This document shows positions 1 to 5,391 of a stretch of DNA of 6,009 bases, one piece after another. The stretch spans positions 1-6,009 of the forward strand of contig JAQGJY010000471.1 in the NCBI GenBank assembly GCA_028290325.1, in the 5' to 3' direction. Every line of letters begins with the position of its first letter. Position 1 is the stretch's first letter. A model generated the notes under the pieces. That model was given only the letters and a program-made list of their open reading frames with translations. It had not been told where the DNA came from and did not search any database. A program made the translations under genes and the position numbers. This DNA comes from Tardiphaga sp. (GTDB lineage: Bacteria; Pseudomonadota; Alphaproteobacteria; Rhizobiales; Xanthobacteraceae).

Positions 1-452
1 GGTTTGACCTCGCGCATCGACGCGGGATCGGACAGATCCGTGAACGTCGCCAGCACCGGCATCACCGATCCCGCGACAAGCGCGGCGCCCGTCACGCGAT
101 CCATCTGCCGGAACACCGCGCGCTGCCCGGCCGCGCCGAAGGCACGCACCGCGACGTAATTGATGTCGTCGAGATCGATGCCGCGATCGCCATGATGCGC
201 CAGCAGCGCGACGAGATTTTTGCCGCCGCCGAGATCGAGCAGGACCGCGTCGCCCCTGGTCTGCGTCGAGCCGCCCTTGGTGTAACCGCGATCGGGATGC
301 ACCGACATCACGCCGGACGCCGAGCGCACACCCTGCGGCGTCTCCAGCTGCAACGTCAGCCGATATTTGTGATCCGGACGATGGATGCGAATCTGGTCGC
401 CGCCGACCAGCAGCGCAAGCAACAAAACTGGCCCGAGAAATCGTCTGAGCAT
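1..452 (-). CDS. Membrane-anchored or exported protein of unknown function (3' end beyond window)
   Basis: I read this frame directly from the reverse strand. It is open from ATG at 452 to the left edge, giving 150 codons with no stop, so the C-terminus is missing. The protein begins MLRRFLGPVLLLALLVGG: two arginines, then a hydrophobic stretch at about residues 5-18. This looks like a signal anchor or an uncleaved signal peptide, since no clear signal-peptidase site follows. The rest is soluble in character, with a glycine-rich DLGGG stretch near residue 75 and no motif I can tie to an enzyme. The start is supported by GAAAGG six bases upstream. Similar unannotated proteins occur, as I recall, in Bradyrhizobium-type genomes. 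It is transcribed away from the AI-2E family gene. Function unknown; a periplasmic location is inferred from the N-terminus only. Confidence 0.75.
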   Translation of the reverse strand, partial: MLRRFLGPVLLLALLVGGDQIRIHRPDHKYRLTLQLETPQGVRSASGVMSVHPDRGYTKGGSTQTRGDAVLLDLGGGKNLVALLAHHGDRGIDLDDINYVAVRAFGAAGQRAVFRQMDRVTGAALVAGSVMPVLATFTDLSDPASMREVK

Positions 453-568
453 TCCGGGCCTTTCATGATCCGCTGCGCACCGGCTTGCATCACCGTGGCG
501 CGCGCGTCAAATCGCCAGCGACGGCTTGATCCCGGCGGTATTTATCGAAACAGTGCGGCCGCATCAGT
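453..568. promoter_or_regulatory. Divergent intergenic region between exported protein and AI-2E family gene
   Basis: About 115 bp separate the start of the minus-strand gene from the ribosome binding site of the plus-strand gene, so promoters for both should lie here. A TTGACG hexamer on the minus strand (505-510) could be a -35 for the left gene, but the hexamer 17 bp further on (CAAGCC) is a poor -10. On the plus strand there is a TTGATC near 525 without a convincing -10. The region is placed by context; exact promoter elements are not resolved. Confidence 0.35.
459..464 (-). promoter_or_regulatory. Shine-Dalgarno for the exported protein gene
   Basis: The reverse strand reads GAAAGG here, six bases before ATG at 452. 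This decides that start over an out-of-frame ATG at 467, which would give a frame without the hydrophobic leader. Confidence 0.55.
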
Positions 569-574
569 GAAGGA
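569..574 (+). promoter_or_regulatory. Shine-Dalgarno deciding the AI-2E family start
   Basis: GAAGGA lies seven bases before GTG at 582. The alternative GTG at 567 overlaps this site and has no purine-rich sequence upstream. This makes 582 the better start. Confidence 0.55.
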
Positions 575-581
575 TCTCGAC

Positions 582-1739
582 GTGCCGCTGTTCGAAGAGC
601 AAGACCATACCCGCAGGGACAACGCCTGGTCGATCGGCGTCGGCGGTTGCGCCGTCATCGCCTTCGCGGCCCTGCTCGCTTTGATCTGGTATTCCGCCGG
701 CACGCTGTTCCTGATCTTCGCGGGCATTCTGTTCGGCGTGTTCCTGAACGCATTGGCCGAACTGATCGGCAAGCTGTTCGGCGGTCCGCATGCGCTGCGC
801 CTTGGCATCGTCAGCCTTCTGCTGGTCGCGCTGTTCTCCGGCGTGGTCGTGCTCGGCGGCGCAACGATCGCGGGTCAGGCGTCGGCGTTGAGCGCCACCA
901 TCAAATCGCAGGTCGGCACCGTCAAAGGCTTTCTCGAAGGGCGCGGCATCGATACCAGTTTCATGAATTTCGACGCCAAGACCGCGGCCGACGCGGTCTC
1001 CGACGCCGCATCTTCGACCAAGGAGCCCGGCCCGAAACCCGAGTCCGGCGGCACGAAAGCGACATCCGCGTTTCCGAGCGCCGGCGCGATCGCGTCCGGC
1101 ACCTCGGCGATTGTCGGCCAGACCTTCAAGGTCTTGTCCGGCGTGTTCGAGGCCGTCGGCAATATCTTCGTCGTGATTTTTCTCGGGCTGTTGTTCGCCG
1201 CGCAGCCGTCGCTATATCGCAAGGGCCTGCTCAGTTTCGTGCCGACAAAACATCTGCGGCAGGCTGAGCGGTTGACCGACGATCTCAGTGAAACATTGCA
1301 ACGCTGGCTGATCGGGCAGTTGCTGACCATGGCGTCGTTGTTCGGCGTCACCGCGATCGGCCTGACCCTGATCGGCATTCCCGGCGCGCTGGTGCTCGGC
1401 TTCGTGACAGGTCTGCTGTCGTTCATTCCGACGGTCGGCGCGGTCATCGCCGGCGCGCTGATCGTATTGGCAAGTCTGGGCTCCGGACTGACCGCGATCC
1501 TCAGCGCGATCGGGCTCTATCTCTTTATCCAGTTCCTCGAAGGCAACGTGCTGACGCCGCTGATCCAGCGCCATGCCATCGAGATTCCGCCAGCGACCTT
1601 GTTCGCGGCGCAGATCTTCCTCGGCGTGCTGTTCGGACTGTGGGGACTGGCGCTGGCGCTGCCGCTGATCGCGATCATCAAAGTCGCGCTGCGGCATATC
1701 TACAAGGAAGCCGACATCAAGACGGCGGCGCCGGAATAG
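582..1739 (+). CDS. AI-2E family transporter / PerM-like membrane protein
   Basis: This is a 385-residue polytopic inner-membrane protein of the AI-2E transporter (PerM/YdiK/TqsA) family. Members have been linked to autoinducer-2 export and to small-molecule or ion efflux; the substrate here cannot be read from sequence. A polar N-terminus (PLFEEQDHTRRDN) is followed by paired hydrophobic segments at about 18-57 and 73-98. A hydrophilic, presumably periplasmic segment of about 100-175, rich in Gly, Pro and Lys, comes next. Membrane segments resume at about 185-208. The conserved C-terminal block follows: WLIGQ at 242-246, LSFIPTVGAV at 279-288, then QFLEGNVLTP at 317-326 and the final helices to about 370. 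The frame stays open back to 192, but that part is antisense to the left-hand gene, so I start at the GTG with a good Shine-Dalgarno; GTG 567 or ATG 465 are possible alternatives. Length fits the family. Family assignment is firm, function is not. Confidence 0.88.
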   Translation: MPLFEEQDHTRRDNAWSIGVGGCAVIAFAALLALIWYSAGTLFLIFAGILFGVFLNALAELIGKLFGGPHALRLGIVSLLLVALFSGVVVLGGATIAGQASALSATIKSQVGTVKGFLEGRGIDTSFMNFDAKTAADAVSDAASSTKEPGPKPESGGTKATSAFPSAGAIASGTSAIVGQTFKVLSGVFEAVGNIFVVIFLGLLFAAQPSLYRKGLLSFVPTKHLRQAERLTDDLSETLQRWLIGQLLTMASLFGVTAIGLTLIGIPGALVLGFVTGLLSFIPTVGAVIAGALIVLASLGSGLTAILSAIGLYLFIQFLEGNVLTPLIQRHAIEIPPATLFAAQIFLGVLFGLWGLALALPLIAIIKVALRHIYKEADIKTAAPE

Positions 1740-1774
1740 GTTCGACGTCGCCGCTCTCGCGTCATTCGCGGCGA

Positions 1775-1902
1775 TTCTTCGAGGCTCGCCGGAAGGACGG
1801 CACGCAGCTGAGGATGGCGCGCGTGCGTTGCCGTCGCCCTGAGGTGCTGAGGCAGACCGCGTTCTCGCGGTCTTTTCGGCGAGCCGCGAGGACGGCGGCA
1901 AC
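1775..1902. repeat. Imperfect palindromic intergenic repeat
   Basis: This region lies between convergent genes. A 16-base arm at 1775-1790 (TTCTTCGAGGCTCGCC) matches the reverse complement of 1878-1893 at 13 of 16 positions. A second inverted pair, GTTGCCG at 1827-1833 and CGGCAAC at 1896-1902, is perfect and continues inward with partial pairing. CTGAGG occurs at 1808-1813 and twice more within 1839-1853. The whole can fold into a long, bulged stem with the terminator hairpin at its tip. The TTCGAGG...CTGAGG vocabulary resembles REP-like intergenic palindromes I associate with Bradyrhizobium-type genomes, but I cannot confirm copies elsewhere from this window. Confidence 0.55.
1854..1876 (+). 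terminator. Rho-independent terminator of the AI-2E family gene
   Basis: AGACCGCG (1854-1861) and CGCGGTCT (1866-1873) pair perfectly over 8 bp around a TTCT loop, and the run TTTT follows at 1873-1876. It faces the plus-strand gene that stops 115 bp upstream. On the minus strand the same hairpin has no T-run after it, so it should not terminate the ABM-fold gene well. It sits inside the larger palindrome. Confidence 0.72.
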
Positions 1903-1913
1903 AGCAGCTCTGT

Positions 1914-2210
1914 TTACGTCTTCACCACCGTTTCGGTATGCTCGACCTCGGGCGGCGATGCGAAGAAGCCGCCGACGAGGCCGCGCCATTCGGTGAAGTT
2001 GTCGGAGCCGCGGAAATCCACCGTATGGTTTTCCAGCGTGTCCCATTTGACCATCAAACGATAACGCTGCGGCCGCTCGATCGAGCGGTGCAGCTCAAGC
2101 CCGTGAAAGCCCTTGGCGCGACCGAAAGCGTCGCGGGCCTTGCCGACGGCAGCCTCGAAATCGGCCTCGCTGCCGGGCTTCACTTCAATCTGTGCGATTT
2201 CGGTAATCAT
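1914..2210 (-). CDS. Antibiotic biosynthesis monooxygenase (ABM) fold family protein
   Basis: This encodes a small protein of 98 residues forming a single ABM-type dimeric alpha/beta barrel subunit. It starts MITEIAQIEVKPG, the usual first strand of these proteins, and has a helix at about 14-32. Strands include GLELHRS (37-43) and RYRLMVKW (49-56). The conserved WDTLENH (56-62) and the closing F72-x-x-WR (75-76) and FFASPP (82-87) follow. The family covers quinol monooxygenases, heme-degrading enzymes and many proteins of unknown role; none of the heme-degradase signatures is obvious. It follows the diguanylate cyclase by 68 bp on the same strand with no terminator between, so it may be co-transcribed. 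A modest GGGA lies upstream of the ATG. Substrate unknown; family assignment good. Confidence 0.85.
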   Translation of the reverse strand: MITEIAQIEVKPGSEADFEAAVGKARDAFGRAKGFHGLELHRSIERPQRYRLMVKWDTLENHTVDFRGSDNFTEWRGLVGGFFASPPEVEHTETVVKT

Positions 2211-2278
2211 CGTTCCCGCCCTTTTGTTGTGAGGCGGAAAGCTCTAGCGCAACGGGCGCGATAAATCACAAACGAAAA

Positions 2279-3529
2279 TCAGACCTGCAGTTCGCTGACG
2301 GTGCCGGGCGCGCGCCGCACCACGTTTGGCTTGCGCGGCAAAGTCGCTTGCGCGGCAACAAGGCGGCGTGTGGCGTCGAGCGACAGCGGTTCCTCGGTTG
2401 CGGTCTGGATGCGGTTGCGGCCCGCGCGCTTGGCCTGATAGAGCGCGGTGTCGGCCGCCGCCAGCAACACATCGAGATCGATGCCGGCCGGTCCGCCGGC
2501 GACGCCGATGCTGACGGTGGTCTCGACCGGCGCGTCATCGACCGCGATGCCCGACGTGGCGAAAGCGACGCGCACGCGCTCCGCCGCGATCACCGCTTCC
2601 TCGATCGAGCACGGCAGCAAGGCCGCGAATTCCTCGCCGCCGATCCGGCCACAGAGATCGGTGATGCGCAACGAATGCGTGATGACCGACGAAAACAATT
2701 TCAGAATCTCATCGCCGGCCGGATGACCAAAGCGATCGTTGATCGACTTGAAATGGTCGATGTCGAAAATCAACACCGCGACCGGCCGCCCGGCCTGCGC
2801 CTCGCGCGCAATCATGCGTGTGGTGACTTCGCTGAACCCGCGCCGATTGAACAGGCCAGTGAGCGGATCGATCGACGCCGCCGCCTTGTGCGCGCGCACC
2901 GTGCGTTCCGATACCAGCATGAAGATCACGAACACCGTGCCGATCGCGTAGAGCACCAGCTCGACCGCGAACAACGCCGCCCAAATGCTGTGTTCGAAAG
3001 GCTTGTCATCGGTCGCCATGACATCGCCGATGACGACCGGCAGCATCAGCACGAGGCCGTGCAGCAACGGCACCAGCATCGACGGCCAGTGCTTCTGCAT
3101 CGACTTGCGTCGTTCCGCCAGAAGCTCCATCGCGGTGAGGGCCGCGTAGCAGGCGATGATCGCGGCCCCGATCGTAACCCGCAGCATCGTGTTGTCGGAT
3201 GGCAGGGCGAAGACGGCGACCAGCCAGACGGCCGCGCCCGCGCCCAGGCCGAGCCAGTTCGGATCGCGGCCGTGAAACACCTGCGCCGCGCTCCAGACGA
3301 GGCCGCAAGCGATGACACCGAACGCGTTGAGCGCCGACGACCATGGCTCGCCAAGCCGCGGCCCGGCCAACGTCCACAACGCGACGGCGGCGGCGCCGAG
3401 CAGATAAGCCGCCCCCCACCAGTTCAACGCCGCGATCCCTTCCTGCCGGCCGAAATGCAGCAGCATCAGCCCGAGCATCGCGGCGACCAGCGTCGCGATC
3501 AGATAGAGCGTGGATGTGTCGAGAAACAT
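2279..3529 (-). CDS. Membrane-bound diguanylate cyclase (GGDEF domain)
   Basis: This 416-residue protein makes cyclic-di-GMP from two GTP. The N-terminal half is membrane-embedded, with about seven hydrophobic helices near 7-25, 34-53, 64-83, 92-109, 115-135, 150-170 and 182-206; I do not recognise a named sensor domain in it. The cyclase domain runs from about 212 to 376. It begins with the DPLTGLFNRR motif (221-230) and has metal-binding D256 in FDIDHF, N264 and D273 for substrate. The active-site loop is GGEEF at 297-301, an accepted active variant of GGDEF. The allosteric inhibitory I-site is intact (R288-I-T-D291), so product feedback is expected. No EAL or HD-GYP domain is present. A 40-residue tail (377-416) follows without recognisable fold. 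I chose ATG 3529; the frame extends to GTG 3574 but without a membrane segment or good ribosome site. The gene lies downstream of the rpsI terminator and probably has its own promoter. Confidence 0.93.
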   Translation of the reverse strand: MFLDTSTLYLIATLVAAMLGLMLLHFGRQEGIAALNWWGAAYLLGAAAVALWTLAGPRLGEPWSSALNAFGVIACGLVWSAAQVFHGRDPNWLGLGAGAAVWLVAVFALPSDNTMLRVTIGAAIIACYAALTAMELLAERRKSMQKHWPSMLVPLLHGLVLMLPVVIGDVMATDDKPFEHSIWAALFAVELVLYAIGTVFVIFMLVSERTVRAHKAAASIDPLTGLFNRRGFSEVTTRMIAREAQAGRPVAVLIFDIDHFKSINDRFGHPAGDEILKLFSSVITHSLRITDLCGRIGGEEFAALLPCSIEEAVIAAERVRVAFATSGIAVDDAPVETTVSIGVAGGPAGIDLDVLLAAADTALYQAKRAGRNRIQTATEEPLSLDATRRLVAAQATLPRKPNVVRRAPGTVSELQV

Positions 3530-3703
3530 GTGGGTGTCACCGGGGTCCGTTCTGCAGCTGGTACTAGGTCGCACAAGCCGATTCGTTTCGGATCGTCCGC
3601 GAATCTAACGCAACCGTGTTGGCAATCCGTTTGCGCGCCACGCCATATTTTCGGAGTTAATTGCATCAATTCGTTCGCAATACGCGACCACCGCGCGCAT
3701 ACG
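3530..3703 (-). promoter_or_regulatory. Upstream region of the diguanylate cyclase gene
   Basis: Because a strong terminator closes the rpsI operon, a promoter for the cyclase should lie in these 174 bp. I see no sigma-70 pair with convincing hexamers and spacing. The clearest element is the dyad AATTG-CAT-CAATT at 3659-3671, a perfect 5-bp inverted repeat that could be an operator. It does not match the spacing of an FNR/FixK box. Confidence 0.3.
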
Positions 3704-3728
3704 AAAAAGGGCGCCCGAAGGCGCCCTT
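3704..3728 (-). terminator. Rho-independent terminator of rplM-rpsI with UUCG tetraloop
   Basis: Read on the minus strand, a perfect 9-bp stem AAGGGCGCC / GGCGCCCTT closes on a TTCG loop flanked by C and G. This is the very stable cUUCGg tetraloop. A run of five T follows, two of them in the stem. It begins 44 bp after the rpsI stop codon and should end the ribosomal operon cleanly before the diguanylate cyclase gene. Confidence 0.92.
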
Positions 3729-3772
3729 GAACTGATCGACGATCGAAGCCGCGGATAAACCGCAGCCGCGAT

Positions 3773-4255
3773 TTAGCGCTTCGAGAACTGGAAGGACTTG
3801 CGGGCTTTCGCCTTGCCGTACTTTTTACGCTCGACGACGCGGCTGTCGCGGGTCAGGAAGCCACCCTTCTTCAGAACGCCGCGCAGGTCGGGTTCGAAAG
3901 CGGTCAGCGCCTTGGAGATGCCGTGGCGAACCGCGCCGGCTTGGCCGGACAGACCGCCACCGGCAACGGTGCAGACCACGTCATACTGGCCAGCGCGCGC
4001 GGCGGCGACCAGCGGCTGCTGGATCAGCATCCGCAGCACCGGGCGGGCGAAATAGACTTCGACTTCGCGGGTGTTGACGAGGATCTTGCCGGCGCCCGGC
4101 TTGATCCAGACGCGGGCGACCGCATCCTTACGCTTGCCGGTCGCGTAGGCACGTCCCTGCTTGTCGATCTTCTTGACGTATTTCGGGGCTTCGGAGACTG
4201 CTGCCGTCGTTTTCACGGAGGCGAGCTGGTCGAAGGACTGCATGGTATCGGACAT
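3773..4255 (-). CDS. rpsI: 30S ribosomal protein S9
   Basis: This is the small-subunit protein whose C-terminal tail reaches toward the P-site tRNA in the 30S head. The 160-residue product has the S9 core: YATGKRKDAVARVW at 37-50, the signature GGGLSGQAGAVRHGISKAL at 99-117, and the basic tail ending in the invariant SKR (158-160). An N-terminal extension of about 35 residues precedes the core compared with the roughly 130-residue E. coli protein; such extensions are usual in alphaproteobacteria. Its ATG lies one base after the rplM stop, so the two are expected to be translationally coupled; GAGG near the end of rplM can serve as Shine-Dalgarno. A strong terminator lies downstream. Confidence 0.98.
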   Translation of the reverse strand: MSDTMQSFDQLASVKTTAAVSEAPKYVKKIDKQGRAYATGKRKDAVARVWIKPGAGKILVNTREVEVYFARPVLRMLIQQPLVAAARAGQYDVVCTVAGGGLSGQAGAVRHGISKALTAFEPDLRGVLKKGGFLTRDSRVVERKKYGKAKARKSFQFSKR

Positions 4256-4256
4256 C

Positions 4257-4721
4257 TTATGCGGCCCTCATGTTCTTGCGATTCATCGAGGCGACATCGA
4301 GCGCCTCGGGTTGCTGAGCCTCGTGCGGATGCTCCGCGCCGGGGTAGACACGCAGGTTGCCGAACTGCACGCGGCCGAGCGGCCCGCGCGGGATCATGCG
4401 CTCGACGGCCTTTTCAACGACGCGCTCCGGAAAACGACCCTCGAGGATCGACTTGGCCGTACGCTCCTTGATGCCGCCGATGAAGCCGGTGTGGTGGTAA
4501 TACACCTTGTTGTCGCGCTTGCGACCCGTCAGCACCACCTTGGCGGCGTTGACGATGATGACATGGTCACCGCAATCGACATGCGGCGTGTAGATCGGGA
4601 GGTGCTTGCCGCGCAGGCGGTTCGCGACGAGCGTCGCAAGCCGGCCAACCACGAGGCCCGTGGCGTCAATGACGATCCACTTCTTCGTGATCTCGGCGGG
4701 CTTTGCCGAAAACGTCTTCAT
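4257..4721 (-). CDS. rplM: 50S ribosomal protein L13
   Basis: This is an early-assembling large-subunit protein that binds 23S rRNA. The 154-residue product has the L13 landmarks in order: KKWIVIDATG (13-22), VGRLA (25-29), LRGKHLPIYTP (36-46), CGDHVIIVNA (50-59), LTGRKRDNKVYYHHTG (64-79) and ERMIPRGPLGR (107-117). The frame continues upstream to 4796, but MKTFSAKPAEITKKW is the normal L13 start in this group, and the upstream part would cover the promoter. A weak GGA lies about nine bases before the ATG. It is the first gene of the rplM-rpsI operon. In E. coli L13 represses its own operon, which makes the short structured leader here relevant. Confidence 0.98.
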   Translation of the reverse strand: MKTFSAKPAEITKKWIVIDATGLVVGRLATLVANRLRGKHLPIYTPHVDCGDHVIIVNAAKVVLTGRKRDNKVYYHHTGFIGGIKERTAKSILEGRFPERVVEKAVERMIPRGPLGRVQFGNLRVYPGAEHPHEAQQPEALDVASMNRKNMRAA

Positions 4722-4748
4722 GTTGAAATATCCGTAAATGGGTGGCGT

Positions 4749-4763
4749 CGGCGCGGTGCGCCG
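4749..4763 (-). promoter_or_regulatory. Leader hairpin upstream of rplM
   Basis: CGGCGC and GCGCCG form a perfect 6-bp GC-only stem around a 3-base loop. It would lie at the very 5' end of the rplM-rpsI mRNA if transcription starts near 4768, as the predicted promoter implies. It could protect the 5' end or take part in control by a ribosomal protein. No run of T follows, so it is not a terminator. Confidence 0.5.
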
Positions 4764-4774
4764 GACTGCGCTGA

Positions 4775-4803
4775 CTTCTAAATACACCCACGCCAATCGT
4801 CAA
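4775..4803 (-). promoter_or_regulatory. Predicted sigma-70-type promoter of rplM-rpsI
   Basis: The minus strand reads TTGACG (4798-4803) as a -35, a 17-bp spacer, and TAGAAG (4775-4780) as a -10. The -35 matches consensus at five of six positions and the -10 at four. Transcription would start near 4768, giving a leader of about 46 bases. A second TTGACG lies 16 bp upstream (4814-4819) but has no good -10 (TTGGCG). The upstream stretch 4817-4872 is notably AT-rich and could act as an UP element. Confidence 0.6.
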
Positions 4804-4872
4804 TCCGATTGTGCGTCAAATTATCCTGCAAAACCAGTAGGTTATAAATATGGTGTAATAATACCCTCTGGA

Positions 4873-5304
4873 TTACGCCGTAATTGGAATGGAATAGGTC
4901 GCCGTGACATGGGCGATCGGATCGGCCGACGTGCCCGACAGGAGCGTCACTTCGCCCACGGCGAGCCGCTTGCCGAGCTTCATCAGCTTGGCGGCGGCCA
5001 TGACGTCCTGGCCCGGCTGGCCCTTCCGCAGAAAATTGATGTTGAGATTCGTCGTGACCGCCAGACCGACCGGCCCGATCGCCGACAGCAGCACGACGTA
5101 CATCGCGAAATCCGCCAGCGCCATCAGCGTCGGACCGGATACCGTGCCGCCCGGACGCAGCATGCGTTCGCTATAACGCTGGCGCAGCAGCGCGGTCGCG
5201 CCATCGGCGCTGTCGATGGTAATGTCGCCGGCGCTGAATGCCTGCGGGAATTCGTTTTGAAGAAACGTTTCCAGTTCGGCCACACTCATCTTCGCAATCG
5301 TCAT
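4873..5304 (-). CDS. PaaI-like hotdog-fold thioesterase
   Basis: This 143-residue cytoplasmic protein belongs to the PaaI/COG2050 hotdog thioesterase family, which hydrolyses acyl-CoA thioesters and works as a dimer or tetramer. The fold reads through: an N-terminal helix (7-18), strand around 36-44, the loop and central helix RPGGTVSGPTLMALADFAM (50-68), then strands TTNLNINFL (84-92), AAAKLMKLGKRLAVGEVTL and a final HVTATYSIPI. D65 aligns with the catalytic acid of PaaI. The His-Gly-Gly that precedes it by nine residues in E. coli PaaI is replaced by S56-G57-P58. The start has a strong AAGGGG just upstream (5309-5314). It is divergent from the crotonase gene and precedes rplM on the same strand by 151 bp, without a clear terminator between. 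Family secure; substrate unknown. Confidence 0.88.
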   Translation of the reverse strand: MTIAKMSVAELETFLQNEFPQAFSAGDITIDSADGATALLRQRYSERMLRPGGTVSGPTLMALADFAMYVVLLSAIGPVGLAVTTNLNINFLRKGQPGQDVMAAAKLMKLGKRLAVGEVTLLSGTSADPIAHVTATYSIPITA

Positions 5305-5308
5305 AGCA

Positions 5309-5314
5309 CCCCTT
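5309..5314 (-). promoter_or_regulatory. Shine-Dalgarno of the thioesterase gene
   Basis: The minus strand reads AAGGGG, four bases from ATG at 5304. It is the strongest ribosome site on the right side of the window and fixes that start over the in-frame internal ATG at codon 6. Confidence 0.6.
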
Positions 5315-5391
5315 GCGCGTTGCGCCCTGCTCTCGCCTGTCGCGCTCTGTTACAATACAGTGTCGCTCCTGCCCAGCACACGGATTTCCCG
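5315..5391. promoter_or_regulatory. Divergent control region, thioesterase / crotonase
   Basis: The 87 bp between the two start codons (5305-5391) must hold both promoters. On the plus strand TACAAT at 5351-5356 matches the -10 consensus at five of six positions and lies about 35 bp before the crotonase ATG, but the hexamer 17 bp upstream (TGCTCT) is a poor -35. CTGT...ACAG (5347-5360) flanks this hexamer as a short 4-bp inverted repeat. No clear minus-strand pair is seen. Confidence 0.4.

Noticed and set aside
192..581. N-terminal extension of the AI-2E family frame by up to 130 residues
   Set aside because: Most of it is antisense to the supported left-hand gene, it is unlike family N-termini, and a GTG with a good Shine-Dalgarno at 582 gives a normal-length protein.
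1212..1901. 229-codon minus-strand frame opposite the AI-2E family gene
   Set aside because: Its composition is low-complexity Arg/Gln/Asp, it has no motif, and it covers conserved codons of the real gene and the palindromic repeat.
3530..3574. GTG start at 3574 for the diguanylate cyclase
   Set aside because: The added 15 residues are polar, precede the first membrane helix without purpose, and have no Shine-Dalgarno. ATG 3529 is simpler, though not proven.
2348..3730. 460-codon open frame on the plus strand
   Set aside because: It lies opposite the diguanylate cyclase and is rich in Arg, Asp, Gln and His as antisense frames in GC-rich DNA are. It also runs through the rpsI terminator and has no domain.
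4722..4796. 25-residue N-terminal extension of L13
   Set aside because: It would cover the predicted promoter and leader, and the internal MKTFSAKPAE start is the normal one for L13.
4872..4884. ATTAC-GCC-GTAAT dyad at the thioesterase stop codon
   Set aside because: The stem is only 5 bp with no T-run in the right place, so it is neither a convincing terminator nor operator.
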